Shown here piece after piece: positions 13,481 to 21,493 of a stretch of DNA of 30,459 nt (position 1 is its first letter; every line of letters starts with the position of its first letter). A program made the position numbers and the translations under genes. The notes beneath the pieces were generated by a model. That model had not been told where the DNA came from. It was given only the letters and a program-made list of their open reading frames with translations, and made no database searches. Source of the stretch: a virus; the IMG/VR virus record IMGVR_UViG_3300030328_002792, positions 1 to 30,459 of that record; one strand, 5' to 3'.

Positions 13481-15706
13481 TTAATACCTACCTGATGCGC
13501 GTTTGGATCCAAAACGACCACGTTTTTCATTCGCTGATAAGAAACGATCGAAATGTTTGAATGGTTGAATCACTACAACATTTGATTGTGATGTGTTTTG
13601 TAAATCTCTGATACCCTGTTCCCCCCCCAATCTTTGTACGGTTGAACGGTCCAAAACCGCTTCTCCTGACAATAATTGCGCTTGGGTTTGATCCGGCGCC
13701 AATGGATCTGATTGTCCAACCATACCACCAACATCAAATTTTGGCGGTGGTTGTGATTGTACGGCCGCCAATTCCAATCCGGCTTTTCCGGCTGCCAATG
13801 CCGCAATCCCAACCGAAGCGGGAAAAGGGAAATCAGCAAAGGCGCGCGCGCTCGCTTGGGACATATCCATCAATATCGCCGCTACGGATGCCGCTTGTTT
13901 CATTCGAAACGCTTTCATCATTTGGTTTTGGATACTGGTTTGATATGCCTTTTCTATATCTTCTCGACGTTTGGCGGATTCCTCGGCGGTGATGGTTCCG
14001 GCTTTTTCCAATTTCATAATGTTTTCAATAGCTGCATCACGATTTTGGACAAAATGATTCACAGTTTGATCTTGGATTTCCATAAATGCCGATGATATTC
14101 CACCAACCAATGATGTAACTTCATTGAAATAGTTTTGAATACTTTCCATCCGTTTGGCGGCCATTTCATCAATCGCTTGACTATCAATTTCTACAATATC
14201 ACGTTGTAATTTCTTTTCGGATTGGAAACGGGCCTCATTGGCGTTTTCAATGGTTTGTTGGAATTCATGCAACATACCAACACGGCGTTGGTTATATTCT
14301 TCCTCGTTGATGGTTCCATCATCCAACGCTTGTTTCAATTCTTTGGATCGTTCCATTCTTGATTTTTGTTCAGCCAAAACTATTTCATCAATCATATTCA
14401 ATCGTTTTTGATGATTTTGTTTCACTACTTCAATATCATCCAATTCACCTTGGAATAATTCAATGGACATTTCGCGTAATTTGGATTGTGCAAAAAACAT
14501 TTGTTGTAATACATCCAAATCATCCTTTCGAACTTCCATTAATTGTTTGATTTGTTTGATTTTTTCATCATTTTCTTTTGATTGTCTTTTGTGATTCCGT
14601 GTTTGGCTTTTTGAATCATCATCATTTTGATTTCGTATAAGATTTCGGGCCCGTCTCAATGATGATAATTCTTCCTCTACATCATCAATAATATGTACAA
14701 AATTGGAAATCACATCACCGGCCGCAATGAATGATTGATGGATTTCATCACCGGCGCCGGAAAAATCACCGGACAACGCCAAATGAATCGCGTTAATTTG
14801 ATGAATCAATCCTTTGATGGGTAATGATAGTGCTTCAAATGTTGCAATGAATATATGTTTGAATGATATGATAAATCCGGTTGTTTCATCAATGGCGGAT
14901 GTTAATCCATTGGTTCCAGTAATGGACATTAATATATCTTCCATGGCACCGGTTCCAACCGTACCCAAATCAGCCATCGCCCGTTGAAAATCCGCCGCTT
15001 GTTTTACGGCCTCCGGTCCTACATCCACACCAAATTCACGTCCTAATGAAACAAATTCATCCAAGGCACCAACCGCACCGGATTGGGCAAATATCGCGCC
15101 CGATTCCCCAAACATTTTCATCAATAGACTATTTCTTTCCAAATCGGATTCCATATCACCCAATGATGACATCATTTCCCTAAATACTGTATCGGCATCT
15201 TTCAAATTGCCATTGGTATCATTGATTTGAACGCCCATCTTATCAAACAATTCAATTGCGTTTTTATTTTGATTATTTGCTTCCACCATAAAGAATTGTA
15301 GTTTTTGCAATGGACCAATAAATTGTTCAAATGCCAATCCGGATCCTTCAGCGGCTATTTTCAAACCTTGTAGTGTTTCCGCGGCGATTCCGGTTTTGGT
15401 GGATGTGTCCACCAAATCATTGGTGGCATCGGCTACTTGTTGACCAAATGCCAATAATGCAACACCGGCGCCGGCTATCGCCATTCCAGCATTTTGGGCG
15501 CCTTTTGCCATTCCGGAAAACTTTTGTTGGAATGATTTTGCGCTTTTTGTACTTGCTTTTTCAAACTGTTTTAATTCTTTTTCTACCTCATTTATGGCTT
15601 TTTTCATTTGATCTTCAGTGATACCCGGAATACGTTTCAAAGCACGTTCCAACGCGCCGATATTCGCTGTATAACTTATTTCAATCGTCTTGTTTACGTC
15701 AGCCAT
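13481..15706 (-). CDS. Tape measure protein
   Basis: 741 residues. The tape measure sets tail length and helps DNA ejection. Visible hallmarks are an N-terminal coiled coil (about 20-60), a small hydrophobic block AGAGVALLAFGQQVADA (about 77-93), long alpha-helical and coiled-coil regions (350-600) and the typical C-terminus: Ala/Gly-rich helix, FDVGGMV, then LLSGEAVLDRSTVQRLGG. At about 1.5 angstrom per residue the tail would be near 110 nm. AGGAGG precedes ATG 15706. It follows the frameshifted tail chaperones and precedes the tail-tip genes. Confidence 0.9.
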   Translation of the reverse strand: MADVNKTIEISYTANIGALERALKRIPGITEDQMKKAINEVEKELKQFEKASTKSAKSFQQKFSGMAKGAQNAGMAIAGAGVALLAFGQQVADATNDLVDTSTKTGIAAETLQGLKIAAEGSGLAFEQFIGPLQKLQFFMVEANNQNKNAIELFDKMGVQINDTNGNLKDADTVFREMMSSLGDMESDLERNSLLMKMFGESGAIFAQSGAVGALDEFVSLGREFGVDVGPEAVKQAADFQRAMADLGTVGTGAMEDILMSITGTNGLTSAIDETTGFIISFKHIFIATFEALSLPIKGLIHQINAIHLALSGDFSGAGDEIHQSFIAAGDVISNFVHIIDDVEEELSSLRRARNLIRNQNDDDSKSQTRNHKRQSKENDEKIKQIKQLMEVRKDDLDVLQQMFFAQSKLREMSIELFQGELDDIEVVKQNHQKRLNMIDEIVLAEQKSRMERSKELKQALDDGTINEEEYNQRRVGMLHEFQQTIENANEARFQSEKKLQRDIVEIDSQAIDEMAAKRMESIQNYFNEVTSLVGGISSAFMEIQDQTVNHFVQNRDAAIENIMKLEKAGTITAEESAKRREDIEKAYQTSIQNQMMKAFRMKQAASVAAILMDMSQASARAFADFPFPASVGIAALAAGKAGLELAAVQSQPPPKFDVGGMVGQSDPLAPDQTQAQLLSGEAVLDRSTVQRLGGEQGIRDLQNTSQSNVVVIQPFKHFDRFLSANEKRGRFGSKRASGRY

Positions 15707-16182
15707 TACGCAATCCTCCTAACGATTTTCAAATATTCATTGGCCATTTTTTCCGCAACATTTTGCGCTTGTTTTTTCATTGGATCAAATAAGAGTTTTG
15801 AAAAAGCATGTTGACCTTGTCCCAATGGAACCAAACGATTATCCTTTGTTTCGGATAAAAATTCTTTTGATGTTCGAATCATAAAAACATATTGTGCATT
15901 GTTATTAATACTGACTTTCAATCCAATATTTCCACCGGTGATAACCTTCTTTGATTGAATAAAGAACATGTCACGTGAATGTGGTTTGTTGGCGATTGAT
16001 TTGGATCTTCGATGGTTGTATGGCCAATTGCGTTTTGTGTTGTTTAAAATCGGAACCAACGCCATTTTCATTTCGATTTCCAACGGTCTTAACAAATCAT
16101 TCAAACCATCTTCAAATATTTCCAATGCTGCGGAATTTGATTTGATGGTGTGATCGGATGATGTTTTGATTTCAAATCCCAT
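15706..16182 (-). CDS. Minor tail/neck protein, HK97 gp10-like
   Basis: 158 residues. A helical N-terminus (about 15-50) is followed by NWPYNHRRSKS and then beta strands around GLKVSINNNAQYVFMIR, and a C-terminal helix. This build is similar to the HK97 gp10-like family of tail completion or neck proteins, although that family usually sits upstream of the tail tube. It overlaps the chaperone extension frame by 11 bases and the tape-measure ATG by one base. AAAGGG before the ATG supports the start. The assignment is tentative. Confidence 0.55.
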   Translation of the reverse strand: MGFEIKTSSDHTIKSNSAALEIFEDGLNDLLRPLEIEMKMALVPILNNTKRNWPYNHRRSKSIANKPHSRDMFFIQSKKVITGGNIGLKVSINNNAQYVFMIRTSKEFLSETKDNRLVPLGQGQHAFSKLLFDPMKKQAQNVAEKMANEYLKIVRRIA

Positions 16183-16414
16183 TGGATCCCTTTCTAATGT
16201 ATTTTTCGCGTTTTTTCAAAAATCGTTCTTTTTTCAATCGGTTTTTTCTTTTCTGAATATTCTTTGGATCCATTCTTGACAATCGATAATGGGCTATCAA
16301 ATCTATTTGTATTTCTTTATCTTGATTTATAAACCATCCCGGCGTTTTATTCCAATCCTTTTCAATGTCCAATATTATTCTTTGGATGGATCCACGGGAT
16401 CCGATGAAAAATTT
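16172..16414 (-). CDS. Tail chaperone extension made by -1 frameshift (T part of GT)
   Basis: In the -1 frame relative to the chaperone gene, the reading is open from the slippery site to the stop at 16172, giving about 78 extra residues after F117 and a fusion of about 195 residues. The extension starts FIGSRGS and includes LDIEKDWNKTPGWF and a very basic C-terminus. As a separate ORF its only starts would be a TTG at 16372 without a ribosome site, which argues that it is made by frameshifting. The longer product is normally the minor one and contacts the tape measure. Confidence 0.7.
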   Translation of the reverse strand, partial: KFFIGSRGSIQRIILDIEKDWNKTPGWFINQDKEIQIDLIAHYRLSRMDPKNIQKRKNRLKKERFLKKREKYIRKGSNGI

Positions 16415-16758
16415 TCCCTTTCTTCGACCTCATCATTGGATGGTATTTTGGAACCGGCTAAAACCAAACATTTGGAACCGGCTGTGATTATATCACCCAA
16501 TGGAACATTGTTTTGAAGTAGCCAATCTTGCATGGTGGCTCCATACATCATTGGATCACAATCTAGTGATGAATATTTTGGTGGATGGATTGATGGACAT
16601 AAAACACCGATTGACGCCGCCGCCAATCTTCCAAATCGCGCACGATTGCCATTTGTGGATGATTGTTCAAACACAATATCCAATAATATGGAAATGCTTT
16701 TTGGATATTCAATGTCCACCATTCCGAATTTTCCGAGTTTAATTTGTTGTTCTTGCAT
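16375..16758 (-). CDS. Tail assembly chaperone (upstream, zero-frame product)
   Basis: 127 residues, between the tail tube and tape-measure genes, where tailed phages place the G/GT chaperones. These bind the tape measure and recruit tube subunits during tail building. The sequence has no catalytic motif and ends in an acidic tail (NDEVEEREN...). Near its end is a canonical -1 slippery heptamer (A AAT TTT, codons 116-117), so a minority of ribosomes should continue into the extension frame below. AGGAGG precedes ATG 16758. Confidence 0.75.
   Translation of the reverse strand: MQEQQIKLGKFGMVDIEYPKSISILLDIVFEQSSTNGNRARFGRLAAASIGVLCPSIHPPKYSSLDCDPMMYGATMQDWLLQNNVPLGDIITAGSKCLVLAGSKIPSNDEVEERENFSSDPVDPSKE
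16388..16414 (-). promoter_or_regulatory. Programmed -1 frameshift signal
   Basis: Slippery heptamer AAATTTT (16414-16408) in phase A AAT TTT, 5-base spacer, then a hairpin GGATCC-CGT-GGATCC (16402-16397 with 16393-16388). This is the classic layout of slippery site, short spacer and stimulatory stem, here in the expected gene pair. Confidence 0.75.
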
Positions 16759-16785
16759 GTTTCCTCCTTTGCAAGTTAGATATTA

Positions 16786-17289
16786 TTACGGTGTATAGGT
16801 AGATCTAACAATACCACCATAACATTCACCTGTTAGACTGATTGAATCCGGATCACCTTCTGAAACTTGATATGTTAGTAAACATTTGGATAATGTGGCA
16901 CGATGTCCAACAACTTCGGCACCAACTGAAGTTTTATCCACATCAAAATCAATATCAACCAAATATTGTTCATATCCATTTCCACCGGTTGAAACATAAG
17001 CGGCGGCGTTTCCGGTTCTCATGATGAAATCAATGATGGAATCCGATGACGCGTTGGTTAATTCTCGTAGATGAACAGTAAATGAAAATGATAAAACTGG
17101 ATCATCGGCACGGCGCAAACCAACAATGGTTCCACGGTCACGAATTACCACACGGTCGGCTTTTTCTTCGGTATAAGTGAAATCGCCATTCTCATATGCG
17201 ACTACATACGCGTTTGGTGTTGGTGTTGTTCCATCTTTGATATATATTTTTCCATCGCGCCTAACCGCGACACTGGTAGATTCAGCCAT
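16786..17289 (-). CDS. Major tail tube protein
   Basis: 167 residues, beta-rich, no signal or membrane segment. The size and fold type suit siphovirus tube proteins, which form stacked rings around the tape measure. It lies between the tail terminator candidate and the tail chaperones, the standard position. AAGGAG lies 7 bases before ATG 17289. The central part (RGTIVGLRRADDPVLSFSFTVHL) reads like the long beta hairpin segment of tube proteins. I am confident from gene order more than from motifs. Confidence 0.75.
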   Translation of the reverse strand: MAESTSVAVRRDGKIYIKDGTTPTPNAYVVAYENGDFTYTEEKADRVVIRDRGTIVGLRRADDPVLSFSFTVHLRELTNASSDSIIDFIMRTGNAAAYVSTGGNGYEQYLVDIDFDVDKTSVGAEVVGHRATLSKCLLTYQVSEGDPDSISLTGECYGGIVRSTYTP

Positions 17290-17299
17290 GTTTGACTCC

Positions 17300-17749
17300 T
17301 TAATTTATTGGTAGATAATGATATGCATCGTAAAACGATGATGAAAAATAGTATTCGCCACTGTCCGAAATTTCGCGTTGTGCATTGATAAATCGGAAAT
17401 GGGTATTGTTATATAGATCCGTGTCGGTACGGTCCAAAATTGCTTTGATTATGGATTGTTCTTTGTTCAAAAGGTTATCATAATCGGCATTTTGTGACAA
17501 CGGCCTAACACGATACGAAAAACGGACTTCAATTTGTGTTGTACATTCCACACCTTCCAATGGTCGTTGACGACCTGACATGGCGGATGTAGCATTGGCA
17601 CCAACCGCAAACGCCAAATGAGCCACGGTTTGTTGTGTTTTTCCAAACATCAAAATTGGAAATGTAGAACGACGAAAACCACCGCCGGATATTCCGGTTA
17701 CGGCATCGGCTACATTATCCTGTATATTTGAAACACTGATTGTTGACAT
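17300..17749 (-). CDS. Tail terminator / tail completion protein
   Basis: 149 residues, mixed alpha/beta. It sits between the connector and the tail tube gene, the usual place for the tail terminator that caps the tube and joins it to the head. A beta-strand pair around TTQIEVRFSYRVRPL and a following helix (DYDNLLNKEQSIIKAILD) fit the terminator fold in outline. AGGATGAG precedes the ATG, which overlaps the previous stop (TAATG). Role inferred from order. Confidence 0.6.
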   Translation of the reverse strand: MSTISVSNIQDNVADAVTGISGGGFRRSTFPILMFGKTQQTVAHLAFAVGANATSAMSGRQRPLEGVECTTQIEVRFSYRVRPLSQNADYDNLLNKEQSIIKAILDRTDTDLYNNTHFRFINAQREISDSGEYYFSSSFYDAYHYLPIN

Positions 17750-18516
17750 TATCTCATCCTACGACGATAAAACGCCCGTGGTGGATCGGATAAATAGATT
17801 TGTGAAACACCACCGGTTCGATCATATGGATCATCCATAACGCCATCCTCATCTTCATCATAACGAAAATTCATTGATGAAAATGATCTTTCAAACGCTC
17901 GTTCATGTTCACGTGCCAAATCCAAATAACGTCCTTCACTTTGTCCCAATGCGGAATGAAGCGCCCGCCAAATAATCGACAAACAAAGGTTCAAATGTGG
18001 TTCACGTAGAGCATGGGGATCCATAATCAAATATGGTAATCGTCCAGCTATTCGAATTCTATTCAACACTTGAAACCAAGATTCGTCAATCCACTTTTGC
18101 CAGGATGTTTCCGTGGTTGGAAGCAAATTAGCCAAATCCGGATATAATGTTGTCAGATCAATATCCGATATTACTGGATATATCGGTGATAAACAAATAT
18201 AAGCGGGCCGTTTAAAAGTGTATTGTGTTGAACCAATTGTGATTTTCCACGTTTCCATCCATCCTTCGGATAATGTTGTGGTTTCGGGTACCTGTGACGC
18301 TGCTATGGTGTATTGTGCCGAACTACTAACCTTATTCACCAATACATCTTGTAAAATGTATTTTCCGGTTTGATCTTGTAGAGAATACAAACCGGATGTG
18401 AAATCAATCTTTGCACCATCACGGTACACATCCAAGGAAACCAATTGTGTTTTGGCTCTTTGGATCAATTGTGGCGCTCTGATACGTGGCGCGTATGGTG
18501 TTGATAATTCGGGCAT
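17749..18516 (-). CDS. Head-tail connector (adaptor) protein
   Basis: 255 residues in two parts. The N-terminal ~105 residues are beta-rich. The C-terminal part (about 125-225) is helical, starting DLTTLYPDLANLLP and continuing through helices typical of connector/adaptor proteins that bind the portal ring. An acidic segment DEDEDGVMDD follows. It lies between head genes and the tail terminator. GGATGA precedes ATG 18516. The beta-rich N-terminal domain would be an addition to the usual helical connector. Confidence 0.6.
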   Translation of the reverse strand: MPELSTPYAPRIRAPQLIQRAKTQLVSLDVYRDGAKIDFTSGLYSLQDQTGKYILQDVLVNKVSSSAQYTIAASQVPETTTLSEGWMETWKITIGSTQYTFKRPAYICLSPIYPVISDIDLTTLYPDLANLLPTTETSWQKWIDESWFQVLNRIRIAGRLPYLIMDPHALREPHLNLCLSIIWRALHSALGQSEGRYLDLAREHERAFERSFSSMNFRYDEDEDGVMDDPYDRTGGVSQIYLSDPPRAFYRRRMR

Positions 18517-18527
18517 GATTCATCCAA

Positions 18528-18866
18528 TTACGCTTTGATAACTACAAACCAATTTGAACCATCGGAAACACACAAACATCCTTCACCGGCGGCGGCTAAT
18601 GTTGTTTTGGTGGCTCCATTGTGATCGTTCACATTACAATCCTGTGATGATGCTGCATCGGTTGATATCGCGAAATATGCGCCGTCTTTTGGAGATGGTA
18701 ATTTTACCGTCCTAGCCGATACACCGTTGGATGTTATGATTTGATACATTGAATCTTTATATGTCAAATCTTTATTGGTTGATGTTAATGTTTCAACATT
18801 CACACCATTTTTGTATTGAAAATGTCTAGCGACTTTAAAAGCTTGACTTGAATTATAACTGGCCAT
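18528..18866 (-). CDS. Small beta-rich structural protein, possibly capsid decoration
   Basis: 112 residues, rich in Ser, Thr, Ala and Gly, likely all beta: short strands with ARTVKLPSPKDGAYFAIST and CLCVSDGSNWFVVIKA at the end. Such sequences are common in head decoration or fibre-attachment proteins. It lies in the late operon between head and connector genes. AGGATATAG precedes the ATG. No specific family recognised. Confidence 0.55.
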   Translation of the reverse strand: MASYNSSQAFKVARHFQYKNGVNVETLTSTNKDLTYKDSMYQIITSNGVSARTVKLPSPKDGAYFAISTDAASSQDCNVNDHNGATKTTLAAAGEGCLCVSDGSNWFVVIKA

Positions 18867-18898
18867 TACTATATCCTGGGTTTGTGGGTAGATATTCT

Positions 18899-19045
18899 CT
18901 ATTTCTTTTTAGAGTCATGACGATTGGCGATTTTTTCCGCGGTTTGTCTTGCCTCCGAATAATTGATTTTTGGATTTTGTTTGATAATACGTTTGGCCAT
19001 ATTTTGAACGGCTTGATATTTTTTATCATATTCTGTTTTTTTCAT
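18899..19045 (-). CDS. Small basic hypothetical protein (48 residues)
   Basis: Reads MKKTEYDKKYQAVQNMAKRI... and ends in HDSKKK. Highly charged and helical, with an N-terminal Lys-rich part. It is coupled to the upstream gene by an ATGA overlap (19042-19045), strong evidence of real translation. About 30 bases separate it from the next gene. Function unknown; it may bind nucleic acid or a head protein. Confidence 0.6.
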   Translation of the reverse strand: MKKTEYDKKYQAVQNMAKRIIKQNPKINYSEARQTAEKIANRHDSKKK

Positions 19046-19677
19046 GCTTTCTTCTTCGTTGTTTTGGAAACGGGTTTTTTCTTATTATACAACATGTCTT
19101 TCGCTTTTTTCATGTTTTCCAATTTCTTTTCCTCTATTTCGATTTGTTTTTGGACATGTGGAATGTGTCCACGTTGCGCGTTTCGTTCTATTCTTCTCTC
19201 TTGACGATCAATAAACACATCCAACACATCCACATCCGGTTGTGGAAGGACACCATCATCCAATAATTGTTTCCTCCATTCATCAAACGCGACGTGATCA
19301 AAATTCCATATGACACGATTTCCAATCACTTTTGGCATAGCCCAAATTTCCTTGTAAATAAATCCACCAAATCGAGATGGAAACCTTTGTTGATATCCAA
19401 ATTCAAGATCCAATATTTCAAATCCATTATCCATCATTTGAACACGGGCCATTGTACTATCCGCGCCACGTCCGTTTTGAACCATTCTAACGGCATTACA
19501 GCCCGCCAAATCCTTCAATTGACGAAACGTTGGTAACCAATAATATTCACCATCCGCCATCAAAACACATTCCCAACATGACATTGGATGATGCATCAAC
19601 CAAAACGGATGATTTGGTTTTTCGGGTATTGCGGTTTGTTTGGTGGCTTGGTAGCCGGTCCATGGTTGATTTTGCAT
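19042..19677 (-). CDS. Hypothetical head-module protein
   Basis: 211 residues; ATG 19677 has AAGGAGG 5 bases upstream, better than the longer frame to 19692. An N-terminal region with CWECVLMADGEYYWLPTF and a middle part rich in aromatic residues are followed by a Lys/Glu-rich C-terminus (about 160-211) that looks like a coiled coil and ends KKKPVSKTTKKKA. It lies just downstream of the major capsid gene, so a minor capsid or assembly role is possible. Not recognised. Confidence 0.55.
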   Translation of the reverse strand: MQNQPWTGYQATKQTAIPEKPNHPFWLMHHPMSCWECVLMADGEYYWLPTFRQLKDLAGCNAVRMVQNGRGADSTMARVQMMDNGFEILDLEFGYQQRFPSRFGGFIYKEIWAMPKVIGNRVIWNFDHVAFDEWRKQLLDDGVLPQPDVDVLDVFIDRQERRIERNAQRGHIPHVQKQIEIEEKKLENMKKAKDMLYNKKKPVSKTTKKKA

Positions 19678-19700
19678 GTTTCCTCCTTGCAAAAGTTAAA

Positions 19701-19775
19701 AATAAATAAATCGGATAGGCCCCAACCATAAAAAGATGGCTGGGGAAAAGGAGGATATCCCCCAACCGATCCGAT
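19701..19775 (-). terminator. Structured RNA after the capsid gene (partial terminator/attenuator)
   Basis: On the minus strand an outer 7-bp stem (19775-19769 with 19716-19710) encloses a 10-bp hairpin (19745-19736 with 19729-19720, one G-U pair), followed by a broken U-rich run. The CCCCAGCC element can also pair with the GGTTGGGG just upstream, so two alternative folds exist. It likely lowers read-through into downstream genes or protects the capsid message. Confidence 0.5.
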
Positions 19776-19788
19776 AAAATATCAGATA

Positions 19789-20718
19789 TTACGCGTCTGT
19801 TTCAATAAGAACACCACGCGCCTGTTCTACGATACCAGCGCCACAATAAGCGGTTCCAATAATCTCAGTTAGACCTTTAGAAGCGTCACGTTGATATTCA
19901 ACAACAATTGGTGTTCCCGCCGGTCTAACTTCACCGCCAGCGCCAACCATTGGCGCCGGTGTTCCGATTGCGTATGCAATTGCACCACTTGAGAACATCG
20001 CACCTTGTTTGTTTCCACCGGCCTCAACAACATAAGACGATTTATGTATTTGAACACCTAGGAAATCACCAATATATCCTTGTCCTAGCATTTTCAACAT
20101 GTCATGTGATGCCGGATTGAAAGCGATGGCGTTGGCTGCCTCATTTCGAATACTTGCTTGTAAATCAGCCACCTGACGGGGATGTAGTACAGCAAATATT
20201 TGGTTTGGGTTATTTGCCAATTCCAATTGAAAAACTGCGTCTAGAAAATCATCAATGGACATATCAACACCGGTTGATCCAACACTGGTTGTAAATGAAC
20301 CAAATGTAGCTGTTGTCAATTCCATAAAACGCGCCTCAAACGCTCCAACCATCGATTCCGCTAATCTAAACGGTGAGATATCCGCGCCAAGGCCGGACAA
20401 ATTCGCCAAATCGGTCATATCATATCGTAGTGCTTGACGTGCTACGGTGATTGTAGCGGTTGATGCTTCTAATTGTGATGCGCCTACTTCGGCACCATCG
20501 GAAGCGTTGGCCATCGCTGCGTAACCATCCAAACCGGCAAAACGTAATGTGATCGCATCGGATCCAATGGAAGCAACATCACCGGCAAACAATAAAGCAC
20601 CGGATTGTCTAATTGATGCATTGTCGGCCAAAAGTGCGCGTACTTCCGCCTCTATCATAGCAGCCAAACGGAGTCCGGAGGTTTCCAAACCGGAATAATC
20701 TAAATCTATAAGAGCCAT
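19789..20718 (-). CDS. Major capsid protein
   Basis: 309 residues, Ala/Gly-rich. An N-terminal helical arm (about 1-35) is followed by HK97-like segments. The body includes NPNQIFAVLHPRQVADLQASIR (near 175-195) and IGDFLGVQIHKS (near 225), typical of the P-domain/A-domain of HK97-fold capsid proteins, and the C-terminal strands with TEIIGTAYCGAG. It forms the icosahedral shell around the scaffold. GAGG before ATG 20718. The gene starts a late transcription unit, separated from scaffold and portal by a plus-strand block. Confidence 0.85.
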   Translation of the reverse strand: MALIDLDYSGLETSGLRLAAMIEAEVRALLADNASIRQSGALLFAGDVASIGSDAITLRFAGLDGYAAMANASDGAEVGASQLEASTATITVARQALRYDMTDLANLSGLGADISPFRLAESMVGAFEARFMELTTATFGSFTTSVGSTGVDMSIDDFLDAVFQLELANNPNQIFAVLHPRQVADLQASIRNEAANAIAFNPASHDMLKMLGQGYIGDFLGVQIHKSSYVVEAGGNKQGAMFSSGAIAYAIGTPAPMVGAGGEVRPAGTPIVVEYQRDASKGLTEIIGTAYCGAGIVEQARGVLIETDA

Positions 20719-20882
20719 TTTTTTTATACCTCAAAATGTAAAATGTGAAAAAGTGAAAAAATAAATCCGTGGTTTTCACTGTTAACCGGTGTGACCGTGT
20801 CCACATATATAATATATTATGATATATTACCACAATATGATATCATGATATCAAAAAAATAACCCATTACAAAGGAAAAAAA
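20719..20882. promoter_or_regulatory. Divergent intergenic region, capsid and fibre operons
   Basis: AT-rich 164 bases between divergent genes, so it must hold promoters for both. Candidates: on minus TTGTGG (20835-20830), 17 bases, TTATAT; on plus TATAAT at 20808-20813 without a good -35. A perfect 14-bp palindrome GATATCATGATATC lies at 20839-20852. The weak -35 boxes suggest activator-dependent late promoters. Confidence 0.45.
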
Positions 20883-21182
20883 ATGGCTACAAATCTAACA
20901 TCCGCAAATTCATTTCCATATATCTATGTTGTTTCCGTTGGAACTACCTGGAACGAAATCCAACTTCCAACGGGCGCCAAACGTGTCACCATCGGCGCAT
21001 CGGCTGCTTTATATGTTGGGCAAAATGGCGCTTCTGATTCCGGTGCGGTTGGTACACACAAAGCGTTTGTGACATCCAATAATTATTTGGAATTGGAATT
21101 GAAAAACGATACACAAAGAGCCACATCAATTTTTGTAGCTGCCCAAACTGGAACCGCCAGTGTATCCATAATATTAGAATAG
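20883..21182 (+). CDS. Small beta-rich structural protein
   Basis: 99 residues, Ser/Thr/Ala-rich, predicted all beta: VVSVGTTWNEIQLPTGAKRVTIG and GTASVSIILE at the end. It resembles small head-decoration or fibre-associated proteins but no family is recognised. AAAGGAAAA precedes the ATG. It is the first gene of the plus-strand fibre operon, followed after 31 bases by the next. Confidence 0.55.
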   Translation: MATNLTSANSFPYIYVVSVGTTWNEIQLPTGAKRVTIGASAALYVGQNGASDSGAVGTHKAFVTSNNYLELELKNDTQRATSIFVAAQTGTASVSIILE

Positions 21183-21213
21183 ATATAACATTTCATAGCG
21201 TTAAGGAGGAACC

Positions 21214-21459
21214 ATGGCGCGGTTATTATATTCTGATGGAATTTCGGAATTAAAACAACTTGACATATCAAACCAAATTGATGGAAACACTTCCACATTC
21301 ACAACTACCGAATCGATTGAACAATCATCAATACGTGTATACTATAACGGAATCAGACAAAGTCCAAATGACATATCATTCAATTCATCAACATCGTTTA
21401 ATCTTTCATTCACGCCACAAATCGGTGATTTTCTATTTATTGATTATGTGGTTGGATAA
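21214..21459 (+). CDS. Tail-fibre-related beta domain protein
   Basis: 81 residues. The second half (SIRVYYNGIRQSPNDIS... FNLSFTPQIGDFLFIDYVVG) aligns in pattern with the C-terminal end of the neighbouring tail fibre (VNGVMVYKNG...LSFGAALADSDSILIWYLT). The two seem to share a small beta module, often found at the end of phage adhesins. AAGGAGG precedes ATG 21214. It may be a free-standing fibre tip or attachment domain. Confidence 0.55.
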   Translation: MARLLYSDGISELKQLDISNQIDGNTSTFTTTESIEQSSIRVYYNGIRQSPNDISFNSSTSFNLSFTPQIGDFLFIDYVVG

Positions 21460-21493
21460 TCTTTTTTCTTTCCCTCAAAAATAGGAGTCTTAA

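Noticed and set aside
13573-14095. ORFs on both strands inside the tape measure gene
   Set aside because: Shadow frames of a long, well-supported coding gene; no ribosome sites.
19547-19765. Minus ORF of 72 codons across the hairpin after the capsid gene
   Set aside because: It runs through the structured non-coding region and the well-supported start at 19677 in a different frame.
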